Counted from the first letter of the stretch, positions 1 to 11,085 are shown. The stretch: DNA of 64,000 nucleotides from Agelas oroides (GCA_949130485.1 OX422191.1:4031754-4095753); one strand, 5' to 3'. The notes: generated by a model not told the origin, from the letters alone. Numbers and translations: made by a program.

Positions 1-1330
1 GGGATGTACTGCAAGCTAACTGTGCTGCACTCAAACTCTTCGTAGAATGTGTACCTTCTCCATTGACTATACCTACACCACTTACTAATTGATATGCTGC
101 ATTCTGACTCAGTGTATTGTCACTAGAGTGAAACCTGTCTATAGTGGCCACTGCATGTTAAAGACAGTCACCTCTTTTTTGTTGTGGCCACTACTCTTGG
201 TCCCAGTTGTACTAATCTTGTGCAAAATGATCTGTATAAAGCAACCACCTGCCTCAAACAGCAAAAAGAAGTACTGGTCCCATGGTGACCATTATGTCAC
301 TGTAGCATACAGAACAAGTCTTGCTTTACAAATTACATCTTCGAAAATGTAAATGAGGAGAAAGAGGGGAGATGCTTTGAGAGAAATGGTATAGGGGATG
401 GTTTGGCATTGTGAAGTCTGAGACTGTCTCAAATATGTAGCTAAACATAGCCTTGTGTTGAGAGAGCCTGGGTACAAGGCTAAAGGAAACACTATAAATA
501 TACGATCCTTGCACTGTGAGGGACTGATCACTGAATAAATTTGCACGAGGACCCAAGGTTCAATGAAGAGTTCAGCCAGATTTCTGATTTCTAATCATGC
601 AATCACTTCCACAACCTTTAATTTCTCAGCAGACAGAGTACATAAATACAGACTCAGACAATTCCATAAGTGGTGGAAGTATCTGTTATTGAGTGAGAAT
701 TTAACATATCAAGTGTGATGGAATCAAGTAAGCAACATAAGTAATCAGTGGAGAAGGTAGAAATTCCATGGATAGTTTGAGTGCATGCATAGCTAGCTCA
801 CAATGCACACAGCTAACTGTACACAGCAGGTTTGCCATGGTACTAAAGTTATGCACACAAACACTTGAAATCTTGATCGATTGTGTGACAAGAAGTTATC
901 ATGTACATGCTTTCACTGCCCAAATTTAGGTTCCATGGACTGATTGTACTCTCACATGATCATCTTTACCAAGTATGCTGTACTCAGTCTTATATCAGCA
1001 TGTTTTATGGAGGCTATAGCTCTGTGCTGTAGCTACAATCGATTTCCCCCTCAACAACTGCCACAAATATATATACCTTTGGATCCTGAAGAACTACTTA
1101 GCTAGTCCCATCCCTCCACTTCCTGTTAATGGTTGACCTTATCTCAGAAAACTCCCTGGCCTCAATTCAACGAAAGCTCACTAAATATATCAAGAGATGC
1201 TGCCCCAATGCTGTACACTAGCAGCCGTGTACCATCCTGACGTCCTCAAACTTCCATTTCTCCCCCACTGCAGGAACGTGCTAAGCTCTCGATGGTTAAT
1301 GGTTAGCACTTTGGAGTTTACCAGTCATCA
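1..1330. other. no recognised gene
   Basis: I see no convincing exon, RNA gene or paired terminal repeat here. Short open frames at 89-352 and 292-556 overlap on opposite strands and show no domain. From about 1130 the plus strand begins to look like the decayed upstream part of the retroelement annotated next. Confidence 0.5.
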
Positions 1331-2113
1331 AAGAATGCCTCGTCATGCCCAATGACCCAGAGTTCTAAATTTGAGCGACACATGTCTGATTCTTGAGTCA
1401 GCCCGTAAATCCAACACCATAAAAGCCATCAAACAGAGACCTAAGGAGATCCTTCACCACATCTGGGTGAATACTGGAGCTCCACCCTCGGTCCTCTACA
1501 TGTCCAATCAAAGTTTAAAGACATCATCCATCTTGAACCTCAATCACAAACATGGAACCGCCTACAAGCTGGTCTACCGGCTGGCCAACTATCATTCCTC
1601 GTCCAGGCCGGTGCAGATTGTCTCCCAACTCCCCTCAACCTTAGACGCTGGCACTATAGAATCTGCAGCAAATGTCCATTATGTGACTCCCCCAATCCAA
1701 CGTCAGCCCATATACTTAACGGATGCCAGGAAGCCCTTGTCCAGGGCCGGTACACAAGGAGGCATGATTCAGTTCTTAACTGTCTTCTTTCCAGTGTCAG
1801 AAATGAGCTAGCTACCCGCATCTGTCCATCTATATGCCGATATCCCTATACATAGAGAGCATCTGACTTTCCTCCTGCAACAATTCCTACCAACATCAGC
1901 ACTTCGCTGGCAAGACCCGACATTGTCCTCATAGAAGACATATCAGTCAACATCCTAGAACTCACTATCCCCACCAACACAAGAGAAGCCCTTCAAGCTG
2001 CCAGAAAGAGGAAATCAGAAAAGCCACTATACCTCCAACTGATCAGTGATCTGGAAGACAGAGGCCTCTCAGTTTCTTTCAGAACTCTGGAAATTGGCTC
2101 CCTTGGTCACTGA
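1330..2113 (+). pseudogene. 3' end of an R2-type (restriction-like endonuclease) non-LTR retrotransposon ORF
   Basis: Frames must be switched to follow the protein, so it is a broken copy. Near 1660-1735 one frame reads CPLCDSPNPTSAHILNGC, an exact C-X2-C-X8-H-X4-C knuckle, followed by GRYTRRHDSVL. From 1910 another frame reads ARPDIVLIEDISV, then ILELTIPTN, then a Lys-rich stretch, ending RTLEIGSLGH and a stop at 2111-2113. A CCHC knuckle followed by a PD-(D/E)XK nuclease core (D in RPDI, E in LELTIP) is the hallmark of the restriction-like endonuclease at the C-terminus of R2/NeSL/CRE-group retrotransposons. The reverse transcriptase itself is not visible in the window. The element is dead: the knuckle and nuclease frames are separated by a stop at about 1853. 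Confidence 0.75.
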
Positions 2114-2733
2114 ACCATGTGCCATCAAATGCCTGACCTGTACTTTTCAAGTTGGCCGGTCTCTCAAAACAACTTGCCAAAAGCACACTACTGAAACTAT
2201 CACAGATCTCTGTCGCATGCTCCTATCACATTTTAATTCAAGAAACTACACGAGCTGGGACTCTAACAAACATTTCTACACTTTATAGCCTGTTTTATAT
2301 GTCTGTAGATGTATTGTTGTTTTCCTTTTTGGTTGCCTTGCCAAGCTCTTCCCTTCAACATCTGTATATGCTTGTCTTTGTACTTATCTCATGTACCCAT
2401 GTACATGACGGTATTTCTCTCCCCATCCCGTCTAAAAATGGGTGCGTCAGATTCGCTTCCCGGGAGTTTCGCAGACTCGTTGCTGCGAACTGAATTACAG
2501 CCGTGTTGCGAACTGTTGCATAATCATACAAACTTTTAATTGTCTGCTTGTAATTTAATCTGATTTCGAAGTAAAATAAACTGTACGAGACTACTGAGGT
2601 CTGCGCGTAGACTGTTGTACTTTTCTGAAGCCGGCGATATGTGGGGCTTGCTGCGCTCTATTTGCCAAGCCACAGCCGTGGAAAGGGTAAGTTGAAGTGT
2701 CACTGTCGTGTGGTAGTCTCGCGTAGCCAGACT

Positions 2734-3061
2734 CGGGTGTCTCTAATTGCTGGAATGGAATATGGAATGGAACGGTGGAATGGAAAATGGAATGGAACGG
2801 TGAATGTATATAGTTACAGCTAACTCGTGTAACTGGCACTGTTCTTCAAGGTTGAGCTAGCTACTATGTGTCTAGGGCTCTTATCTCACCGCAGAGGCGG
2901 GTGTCTCTAATTGCTGGAATGGAATATGGAATGGAACGGTGGAATGGAAAATGGAATGGAACGGTGAATGTATATAGTTACAGCTAACTCGTGTAACTGG
3001 CACTGTTCTTCAAGGTTGAGCTAGCTACTATGTGTCTAGGGCTCTTATCTCACCACAGAGG
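2734..3061 (+). repeat. two tandem 164-bp units rich in GGAAT
   Basis: A unit beginning CGGGTGTCTCTAATTGCTGG occurs at 2734-2897 and again at 2898-3061 with almost no differences. Its first third is built of GGAATGGAATATGGAATGG-type motifs; the rest runs to a conserved end CTTATCTCACC. Inverted copies lie at about 3510-3809. Confidence 0.85.
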
Positions 3062-3509
3062 CTGTATGAGCAAGTCCAGTGCATGTTGCCAGCATTCTTC
3101 CTTGTCTGGTATCATGATGTCACGGTCAGAACTCGGGGTCCCCGGAGACTAGCTACAGTATCATGCATAGGAGCCACGCTTACTACTGTCAAGGAAGGCT
3201 GGTACTAAGGTTGTGAGACCTAGGAGTGACCGAGGATCGAGTTGCACAGACGAAGACCGAAGCGAAGAGACTGAGGATCGAGCACTAATTTCTGCCATCA
3301 CATTCAAGTTTGTCCACGAAGACTATAACTATACTACTATAGTCTTGCGAAGCCAGGCCCTTGTTTTTCGTTCGAGAGTCTGGGTTTGCAAGACTACAGT
3401 AACAAAGCATCTGATGATGAGCCAGCAATGGTACCATGTGCTTGGATATAGAAGCATGACTGTGGGCAATGCCGTACTTGCTCATAAAGCTTCTGTGTTG
3501 CGATAACAG

Positions 3510-3809
3510 CCCTAGAGATACACTAGGTAGTTCAACCTAGACTGAGCAGCGCCAGTTACACAAGTTAGCTATAACTGTGTATGTTCACTGTTCCATTCCA
3601 TTTTCCATTCCATCGTTCCGTTCCATATTCCAGTCCAGCGATTAGAGACACCTGTGAGATAAGAGCCCTAGACACATAGTAGCTAGCTCAACCTTGAAGA
3701 ACAGTGCCAGTTACACGAGTTAGCTGTAACTATATACATTCACCGTTCCATTCCATTTTCCATTCCACCGTTCCATTCCATATTCCATTCCAGCAATTAG
3801 AGACACCCG
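3510..3809 (-). repeat. inverted copies of the GGAAT-rich 164-bp unit
   Basis: Reading the minus strand, the unit of 2734-3061 reappears at about 3653-3809 (close match) and 3510-3652 (more diverged). The two pairs face each other across about 450 bp (3062-3509), making a large imperfect inverted repeat. I see no coding signal in the spacer. Confidence 0.8.
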
Positions 3810-3832
3810 CCAGACTCTCGCTGGGCTGTCTG

Positions 3833-4417
3833 TAATCACTGGACTGGACTACTGGACTGACCTTTTGTGCACTAAAAATCATTTTTATGCCCTCTAACAA
3901 GATTTGTCTGCCTGTAGAATTGCATCCCACACTATATAAGCTTGCTATGCTAGCCTTGCCTCGAGCTCTTGTTGCCTTCTGTTTTTCGACCGTTTGTAGC
4001 AATCAATTTCTGCATGCAGTAACTGTAATGCAGATTGAAGTGAGTCCAGCATCCACATTGGAGTCTTTACTTGTTCACTTGAGACAGTAGCTTCACTGGG
4101 TTGATAAATGTAGGTCAGCTCCTGTTTGAGAATATTGCTTACCATAGTCAAGTTTACTTCACTGTACATTAATGAGTGATGAATAGGTAAGCAGCTACTG
4201 GACACACTGTACCACTGCAAGTGCAATCTAGAACCACAGCTAACTGTGACCTACAGGTTGCCTCCTCTTTTAACATTTCACGGGAGCGTTATTTACATCA
4301 TCCTTTTACTAATTGTAAATGAATCTCATTTAGAAGCCATGCAAATGATTTTTAGTGCAAAAAAGGTCATTCCAGTAGTCCATTCCAGCAGTCCAGTCCA
4401 GTGATTATAGACAGCCC
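3833..4417. mobile_element. MITE with TIRs starting GGGCTGTCTGTAATCACTGG (GGACT family)
   Basis: The left end GGGCTGTCTGTAATCACTGG is matched in reverse at the right end (GTGATTATAGACAGCCC, ending 4417). The arms continue through ACTGGACTGG-type motifs and a shared TTTTGTGCACTAAAAATC-like block, about 70 bp per arm. Flanks are TCTCGCT on the left and TCTCACT on the right, a possible diverged duplication. A second family member is at 17450-18280. Confidence 0.75.
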
Positions 4418-4545
4418 TCTCACTGGAAGGGAGACTCTGGCTACATGAGACTAGTCGTGCGACGACGTGTTGTAGACCATAGACTATAGTATCATGCATG
4501 GGTGACTTATTGCATTCATGTACTAGTAGGTCTATATGCAGGTTA

Positions 4546-4733
4546 GCTTCGTTACCAGGCCTACCCCGTTTTTTTGTTCTTCAGTTTGCATTCAATATAA
4601 TACACGGAGGCGGAAGAGTGCATATTGAACGCGTATTATATTGAACGCAAACTGAATGCGCTCTTCCGCCTCCGTCTATATATATTGAACACAAACTGAA
4701 GAACCAAAAACGGGGTAGGCCTGGGAACGAGGC
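4546..4733. mobile_element. fold-back MITE with GCCTCGTTCCCAGGC-type ends, TA duplication
   Basis: The left end GCTTCGTTACCAGGCCTACC and the right end GGTAGGCCTGGGAACGAGGC are reverse complements apart from a few changes. Each is flanked by TA (4544-4545, 4734-4735). The arms extend inwards through CCCGTTTTT, TTCAGTTTGC and TTCAATATAATA, and a nested GGAGGCGGAAGAG/CTCTTCCGCCTCC pair, so nearly the whole element can fold. Confidence 0.8.
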
Positions 4734-4849
4734 TAATGCAGGTGTCCTCCCCCAGTTGTAACTCCTTTTAAACTAGTTTGTGCATGTGCCTTAGCCTCGT
4801 TCCCAGGCAAGGGGTCCGTCACGAAAGAAATCTTGTACACCGTCAGCAG

Positions 4850-5000
4850 AAATCCAATTGAAATCCAGAAATCCAAACTGAAATCCAGAAATCCACTTTG
4901 AAATCCTGAAATCCACTCTGAAATCCAGAAATCCACTCTGAAATCCAGAAAATCCATTCTGAAATCCGGAAATCCACTCAGAAATCCGGAAATCCAATTT
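4850..5000. repeat. 20-bp minisatellite (first array)
   Basis: About seven imperfect copies of a unit like CTGAAATCCAGAAATCCACT. The minus-strand reading stays open (FLDFRVDFWISEWISGFQ-like), but this is a by-product of the repeat. It is preceded at 4797 by an isolated AGCCTCGTTCCCAGGC end. Confidence 0.9.
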
Positions 5001-5217
5001 AGGATTCTATAAAAATACTCTGCAAATATCCGTTACTTTAACATTACCGGATTTACGTACGTGCACGTGCATGGATTTTCTATGGCATAATAGCAAGTAC
5101 ATCAACGCACAAATGACTGACCTTTGTACCTGACCGATCTTTGGTTGGGTACAAAGGTCATTCTTCCGAGGTGATGTAATTGCAGTTGCTTATACATGAA
5201 TATGTATGACAATCTCA

Positions 5218-5334
5218 GTATGGTGCATGTATATGTATGAAATCAACGAACACGCAGTATGGTGCATGTATATGTATGAAATCAACGAACACGCAGTATG
5301 GTGCATGTATATGTATGACAATCAACAAACATGC
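5218..5334. repeat. 39-bp tandem repeat, three copies
   Basis: Units start at 5218, 5257 and 5296, each beginning CAGTATGGTGCATGTATATG. The third copy diverges at its end. It sits between the two arrays of the 20-bp minisatellite. Confidence 0.9.
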
Positions 5335-5454
5335 ACTGCCTAGTGAAGTGCCTGTGCATTGTATTCTGTTAACATCTAGGCTGAGAGGAATGTGGTTCAT
5401 TGATTGTTCATGAGTATATTCTTCCGAACAACAAATACTAGAGATTCAAACAAA

Positions 5455-5585
5455 ATTCAGAAATCCACTTGAAATCCAGAAATCCACTTTGAAATCCAGA
5501 CGTCCGTTTTGAAATCCAGAAATCCATATTGAAATCCAGAAATCCAATCTGAAATCCGAAATCCACGTGAAATTCAGTGGATTTT
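5455..5585. repeat. 20-bp minisatellite (second array)
   Basis: About six copies of the same TGAAATCCAGAAATCCACTT-like unit as at 4850-5000, separated from it by about 450 bp of different sequence. The two arrays either expanded separately or were split by an insertion. Confidence 0.85.
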
Positions 5586-5619
5586 GAAATCTCGTATGCC
5601 GAGATGCGCCGTGGCAGAC

Positions 5620-5784
5620 CCCTCGTTCCCAGGCCTACCCCGTTTTTTTTTGTTCTTTGGTTTGCGTTCAATATAATACACAGTGGCGGAGGCCTTTCCC
5701 GTATTTTGCACTCTTCCGCCTCCGTGTATTATACTGAACAAAAACCGAAGAACAAAAAACAGGGTAGGCCTGGGGACGAGGCTA
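5620..5784. mobile_element. fold-back MITE, GCCTCGTTCCCAGGC family
   Basis: The left end CCTCGTTCCCAGGCCTACCC and right end GGGTAGGCCTGGGGACGAGG pair with each other. The arms carry the same Cccgttttttt, TTCAATATAATACAC and GGCGGAGGC blocks as the copy at 4546-4733, so the two are close relatives. Confidence 0.75.
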
Positions 5785-5830
5785 CATGTGCCTATAAATG
5801 TTTGTTGCTGGCATTTATTCTGTAATTACT

Positions 5831-6251
5831 TCCTTACCATTAGCTTTTCTTATAACACTACTGTACAAGGTTAAGCTTTAGTCTTGTCTGGTATGGGACT
5901 GCCTTTATTATTAGCCTTCCTTACCATTAGCTTTTCTTATAACACTACTGTACAAAGCTGCTTTAGTCTTGTCTGGTATGGGACTGCCTTTATTATTAGC
6001 CTTCCTTACCATTAGCTTTTCTTATAACACTACTGTACAAAGCTTTAGTCTTGTCTGGTATGGGACTGCCTTTATTATTAGCCTTCCTTACCATTAGCTT
6101 TTATTATAACACTACTGTACAAAGCTTTAGTCTCATCTGGTATGGGACTGCCTTTATTATTAGCCTTCCTTACCATTAGCTTTTCTTATAACACTACTGT
6201 ACAAGGTTAAGCTTTAGTCTTGTCTGGTATGGTACTGCCTTTATTATTAGC
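5831..6251. repeat. 82-87-bp tandem repeat, five copies
   Basis: Units start at 5831, 5918, 6003, 6085 and 6167 with TCCTTACCATTAGCTTTT and end in CTGCCTTTATTATTAGCC. Length differences come from small internal indels (AAGGTTAAGC, AAAGCTGC, AAAGC). No coding signal. Confidence 0.92.
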
Positions 6252-6574
6252 CTATGGCTAGTTGGTATTTCCACTAATGCACATTGTACTCAATGTCTTT
6301 AAAACTTGGATAAAATCTTAGACCATAATTTTACCGGTCTTCTAGAGAAGCCTAAGTACCAATTAACCTCTCCAGGAAGATTCCAACAGCAAACTCCCCT
6401 CCATCTGCCCCAGGTATGCCATGCAGGTGGGGCATACCATTGATAGGACAGGTTCTTATACAGACAGGCCGAAATCTGGGTGTGGAACACTTGCAGTAAA
6501 GTCATGTGGTGGAGGAAGCAGTGGGTCCCCATTTTCATGGGGGTCCCCAAAATGTTATGACACTGGTCCAAATA

Positions 6575-7090
6575 CCGTAGTTTGGGAAATTTCAGTGTTG
6601 CAAAATTTTTCTACACTTAGAAATGTACGAAAATTAAACGCTCTAAATTTTCTTCCACAACGAATAATTAAAGAGTGAAAAATATTATGGTCCGAAAACA
6701 ACAAGATAGCTGGAGGTGAAGATCGAGAGCGAACAAGTGAGACACGATGTCAATTGTGAACTATTTGAAACCCAAAAATGGTCTTCCCAATCCCAACGGC
6801 ACTTTATCTCTGCGCCTACCTTCACAAGCGATCGCTCTGGCCAATAGCAAGGTCGCGAAGGCTACCAAAGACAGCAACAAGAACAATTCAAGAAGTATCA
6901 TACAAATACTGAAGTTCTTTTGAACTCCTCCATGCTTCACTATCCTGATCTCTAGCCAGTTGAAGGTCCCTCTCACTATTATAGTACTTCAGCAATTTTT
7001 CATACCATATGTACACTTTTACGAAAATTTTTCATCCCGAAAAATTAGCACATGACAAAATTTGTAACGCGAAATATTCTCAAACTACAG
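6575..7090. mobile_element. MITE with CCGTAGTTTG ends and TA duplication
   Basis: The left end CCGTAGTTTGGGAAATTTC and the right end GAATATTTC...CAAACTACAG are inverted copies, with TA at 6573-6574 and 7091-7092. Blocks such as ACGAAAATTTTT continue the pairing inwards. The middle (6710-6980) holds no recognisable transposase. TA-CCGTA ends recur at 27867-30396 and 48231-48802. Confidence 0.7.
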
Positions 7091-7094
7091 TACT

Positions 7095-8233
7095 TCAAAG
7101 TTGTACCAAAGGATTTGGACCCCCCAGTCCTCTAAGCAGTAATTCAAGAAATCTGTTGTACAATGTATAATAAATCACCCACACACACACGCAAACAAAA
7201 ACAATCTAACAATCTATAAACAACTGTTACAAAACCAAGAAGCACTAGAGCCAAGTCAAGTTGAACATGCATTCGCACGAGACATGGTATCACTGCGTAC
7301 AGGTAGTACACTCTCAGCCTCCTGGTGTTTGTCTTCTCCACAATCTCTTGCTATTGACCGTCTCCTTCCTTGTCTTGATCCTTCGTAGTCTGGTAGTGGT
7401 CTCCTTCCGTTGTTTTCAGTCTTCCATTTCGCATATTGTGACTCTACCTCTGCGAGACCCATTTGTATTCTCACCTTAGATTGACAGACTCACAGTAGTC
7501 CCAGAAAGACAGCGAACAGACCAACCAACACGTTGCATGCGTGCTTTAGGGGGGGAGGAGGAGTCCAAATACTACTGTAAAATTTGGACCGGGTGTTCGA
7601 TTGCTACAGGAGTCCAAATACTATGTGACAGATCTCTTCTTGTAAGCAGCCACTCTATTCTAGTGAGTGCTTACTCCTATGTCACTTCAAACACTTTAAG
7701 TGGGCTTCCCCAACTACCTTGCTGTATTTTTGTGTGCCTCCCTTTAATGTGGTTGTTCATATAGTCCCATAGTATTTCCATTCAGGTAACATGCAGTTTT
7801 ACTGTAGTCTCGTGAAAGAGCGTCCACCCCCTACTTTTGGCCCAATTTCCTGTATAGGGTCAAAGTATTCTGAAATGAGTGCTCACCAGCCTGTAGCGAG
7901 CTCCACATGGTTAATGGAGTGTACTTGTGGAGGAGTTTGAGAAGCACAGTGACAAGCACTATGCATATGTGAGGTAAGAAGCTTTGTGTTGGCTTCACTG
8001 AAGGTTATTACAAGGCAGCTTTGCATAGACAGATGTATCTAATGCGCCGCACACCGCGAGCTACACCATGCCTACGGTGACATTGTGCCGTTCAGTGTGC
8101 CGTCAGGCCCTGACTTTGAAGCCGCTGGTGGCTCAGTTGTATGTTATTGTTTGTATAATTATTTGCTTTGAGGGTTGACATGGATGCTCTTTCGTGGTTA
8201 AATGCGGAAACATTTGAAACAGTGCCCATCCCC
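7095..8233. other. no recognised gene
   Basis: The block contains a short CA-rich run (7180-7192) and a local repeat of GGAGTCCAAATACTA (7558-7576 and 7609-7623). Open frames at 7256-7479 exist on both strands and show no domain. I see no paired terminal repeats. Confidence 0.45.
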
Positions 8234-8235
8234 TA

Positions 8236-8333
8236 GCCTCATTCCCAGGCCTTGCGCATTCGCTGCTTGTAGTACAACAATCGTGTGAATTTCGTACTGC
8301 AAGTGACAAACGCGCAAGGCCTGGGAACAAGGC
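8236..8333. mobile_element. 98-bp fold-back MITE, GCCTCGTTCCCAGGC family
   Basis: The left end GCCTCATTCCCAGGCCTTGC and right end GCAAGGCCTGGGAACAAGGC pair, flanked by TA on both sides (8234-8235, 8334-8335). The inner arm contains the GCTTGTAGTAC / GTACTGCAAG core also seen in the copies at 11845, 19304 and 22876. Confidence 0.85.
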
Positions 8334-8692
8334 TACCCATCCCCCTCTTTGACGGACTTGTAAGGTGCTCCGCCCATGGGCGCTCTTTCGCGAGACTATG
8401 GTAATTGTAGCTGCCATGCTCATTGAGGTCATGTCAAAGTGTGTTGCAAGAGTATCTACTCTTGCTGTGTACCCCGCCAAGTAACTGCATGAGCACAGCT
8501 AGGTGGACAGAAGGCACTAATGTTGGGTCAGAAACATGATCTTATGGCAAAGAGAGTATCGCCCTCAGAGTCTGCTGACTGGAAGGAGGCAACCACTTGT
8601 TTTGCCTCAAGCCATGAAGGCTTTCTGTTCAAGAATTTGTTGAAAATCCCTGCTAGAAAGGTTTATAGCTAGTGTATGTACACTTAAAGAAA

Positions 8693-9028
8693 CCAAATCA
8701 AAGAAACTACACACTTTAAGGAAGCCAGATCCCACCATGCTTGTGAGCCACACTTTAAACAGGTCACGGTGATTAGTAGCGTCGCAAGTAAGTGTATGTA
8801 TAGTTGTGTCACTTGATCAAAGAAACCACACACTTTAAGGAAGCCAGATCCCACCATGCTTGTGAGCCACACTTTAACCAGGTCACGGTGATTAGTAGCG
8901 TCGCAAGTAAGTGTATGTATAGTTGTGTCACGTTAACCTCCGCCGAGGGACGACCGTGCCACCTTAAGGAAGCCAGATCCCACCATGCTTGTGAACCACA
9001 CTTTAAACAGGTGTGATTAGTAGTGTCG
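8693..9028. repeat. about 123-bp tandem repeat, three copies
   Basis: Copies begin near 8693, 8816 and 8945 and share TTAAGGAAGCCAGATCCCAC and GTGATTAGTAGCGTCGCAAG. The third copy has a changed start (CCTCCGCCGAGGGACGACCG) and is truncated at its end. Confidence 0.9.
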
Positions 9029-9029
9029 T

Positions 9030-9970
9030 TCCCAGGCCACTCCATAGCAGCTGTGAAGAAAAATCAGGAGAAGGCCTGGTACCATTACTATAGCCTCATC
9101 CCCAGTGAGAAACTTAGTGGGTATTTTGTAGTTCATGTTTAGCTCATTCTAACAGCTCACTCGCTGGATGGATTTGATTGGACTTGCGTTGTCCTGTGGC
9201 CAAGGAAGCATTGCTACTCACCGTTCTTTAAATGAGAGCCCTTCATTTGTAACTTAGGCTACAGGAGGGTGAGAGCAGAGGTAGCCTCGTCGTACCCAGG
9301 CTGTGAGGGAGGAGACAAACACAACAGCTCATGGACAGTCATGGTGAAGGAGGTAAGACAGACAGTTGCACAAATCCAGGTTGTTGTATCCTCAGTGCCG
9401 CGAAGAATACATTGCACGCTACCGACTATTGCAGCCGATATTCAGCACAGCAGTTTCACCATAGGCATAGTGATAGCAGCTATTCAGAAATTCAGTAGTG
9501 ACTACATACAATAAAGATCACAGCCTTTTTATAGTTGGCTAGGTACAGCATAGCAACTAAGGTATGAACTGCAGCGATACATGGCAACAGAGATATGTGA
9601 GGCATACAAGGTAACTCAAATATGCAATCAAGCCAGACATCTAGACTGCCATAAACAATAGTTTGGAATTTGCCATTGTCCAAGGATATTACACAGGTCA
9701 TCATAGGTATTGTGTAGCTAATTGCCAATAGTTTTGTCTTGCCTTCAGCTACACAAGCTTAATAATTTTGCTTTTGAGATGTCTTGCTTGAAATCCGAGT
9801 AAGAAAGAACCATTACGCATTCCTGCTAGCTAGCTCACGGCAAAAACAAGTTGGTTGTTTTAACCACTGAGTGGTTACCTTGGATGCAGACAAACTGGTG
9901 AGACTGTGGTTTTGGGGGAAGCCATTAGATGAAAGGCACTGACAGTGGGATATATCATGTAGCAAGACAG
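9030..9970. other. no recognised gene
   Basis: Contains isolated GCCTCG(..)CCCAGGC-like fragments near 9030-9110 and 9283-9302, probably remnants of the fold-back family. Nothing else is supported. Confidence 0.4.
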
Positions 9971-9976
9971 CTGAGC

Positions 9977-10014
9977 GATATGGCTAATATCACCTACGTG
10001 ATATTAGCCATATC
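9977..10014. repeat. perfect 17-bp inverted repeat with 4-base loop
   Basis: GATATGGCTAATATCAC is followed by CTAC and its exact reverse complement. No T-run follows, so it is not a typical terminator. It begins a cluster of palindromes that runs to about 10.96 kb. Confidence 0.9.
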
Positions 10015-10248
10015 ACCCTCGCAGGCGGTCCTAGACAAATTGCCATCCTCTTGACGAGCTTTGACGACAAACGCAGATAGCCACTTTTTTTTTTTTCTAT
10101 GAAAATTTATGCATAAGTGCAATGGATACACAAATAGCCAACTGCTAATATAACAGTGTACCCAAAGTAATACTATTACATTACAGAAAGAGTGGCAAAG
10201 TATAATACTTAAACATAGGAAGAGTGGTACAATTAACAGCTTCTAAGT

Positions 10249-10330
10249 AATAGTTATATCCCTCCCTGGGGGGTGGTCGTTTTACACATTGGTGTAAAAC
10301 GACCACCCCCCAGGGAGGGATATAACTATT
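10249..10330. repeat. 82-bp perfect palindrome
   Basis: The left arm begins AATAGTTATATCCCTCCCTG and ends GTCGTTTTACAC. After a 4-base centre the right arm is its exact reverse complement, about 39 bp per arm. It could form a cruciform or be a very young fold-back insertion. Confidence 0.93.
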
Positions 10331-10331
10331 A

Positions 10332-10413
10332 TATAACCTGTTACCTAGGCAACATCACTGTACAAGAGAGATATGGGCAACATTCTTAGATGTTGCCTGG
10401 GTAACGGGTTATA
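10332..10413. repeat. 24-bp inverted repeat directly after the 82-bp palindrome
   Basis: TATAACCTGTTACCTAGGCA (start of the arm at 10332) pairs with the arm ending at 10413 (TGCCTGGGTAACGGGTTATA), with two mismatches and a 34-base spacer. Confidence 0.85.
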
Positions 10414-10726
10414 TAGGTAAATTATTCCATAGAGAGATAGAATTAGGTAAAAATGAGTATTAATTTTAATTAATGTGATTTGTGCGTGCAAAAGGAACAC
10501 TATATTGTTGATCATGATTACACCTAGTTATCCCAGTCTCCAGTTCGCTCGCACTGCACGTACTGAAACGGCGTTCGGTAACTTTCTCCTTACCTTTACC
10601 AAGCATTAGCTTGAGCTTCTTTTGCAGCGGTGGGTTCTTGAAGTCAGCGTCGTCGTTTGCCTGCAGGTCCGCCGGTTTCTCCACGGCTGCGATATAAAAT
10701 CTGGGAGTGGCCTGGGGACGAGGCTA

Positions 10727-10806
10727 TCTGCGATATGGGTTACACCCGAAGCAGTTTTGATAGCGGGCGCTATCAAAACTGCTTCGGATATAACCCATAT
10801 CGCAGA
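10727..10806. repeat. 80-bp near-perfect palindrome
   Basis: The left arm TCTGCGATATGGGTTACACC is mirrored to the right end CCCATATCGCAGA, with one small bulge (CACC/ATAT) and the centre in GCGGGCGC near 10766. It lies directly after a GCCTGGGGACGAGGC end (10710-10725). Confidence 0.9.
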
Positions 10807-10877
10807 CACTACTGTGTGTTAACCAATACTTAGAGACTAATTGCCAGAAGGCAGCTGCCCTGATATGATAGTAACTA

Positions 10878-10958
10878 GCCTCGTTCCCAGGCCACTCCCA
10901 GATTTTATCTAGCAATTCCACAGCTGCGAGATAAAATCTGGGAGTGGCCTGGGAAACA
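10878..10958. mobile_element. short fold-back MITE, GCCTCGTTCCCAGGC family
   Basis: GCCTCGTTCCCAGGCCACTC then CCAGATTTTAT is mirrored by ATAAAATCTGGGAGTGGCCTGGG. The same ATAAAATCTGGGAGTGGCCT arm also precedes the 80-bp palindrome (10693-10712), so two copies flank it in opposite orientations. Confidence 0.75.
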
Positions 10959-11085
10959 TCATAGGTAGAGAGAACTTAATTGCAAGTGGGCAAACGAATG
11001 AACTTGCCCACGCTTTATGGACAGAATATACTCGTTCCGTTGCAAAAGCTGACAGAACGGGACTAGGCAGCACTACGTTACATTA

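Noticed and set aside
4733-4997. Repetitive minus-strand frames rich in DFWISEWISGFQ
   Set aside because: By-product of the 20-bp minisatellite.
10466-10684. Minus-strand frame with RFSTCSASELET
   Set aside because: Slight likeness to a segment of Crypton-like proteins, but too short and inside the palindrome cluster to support a call.
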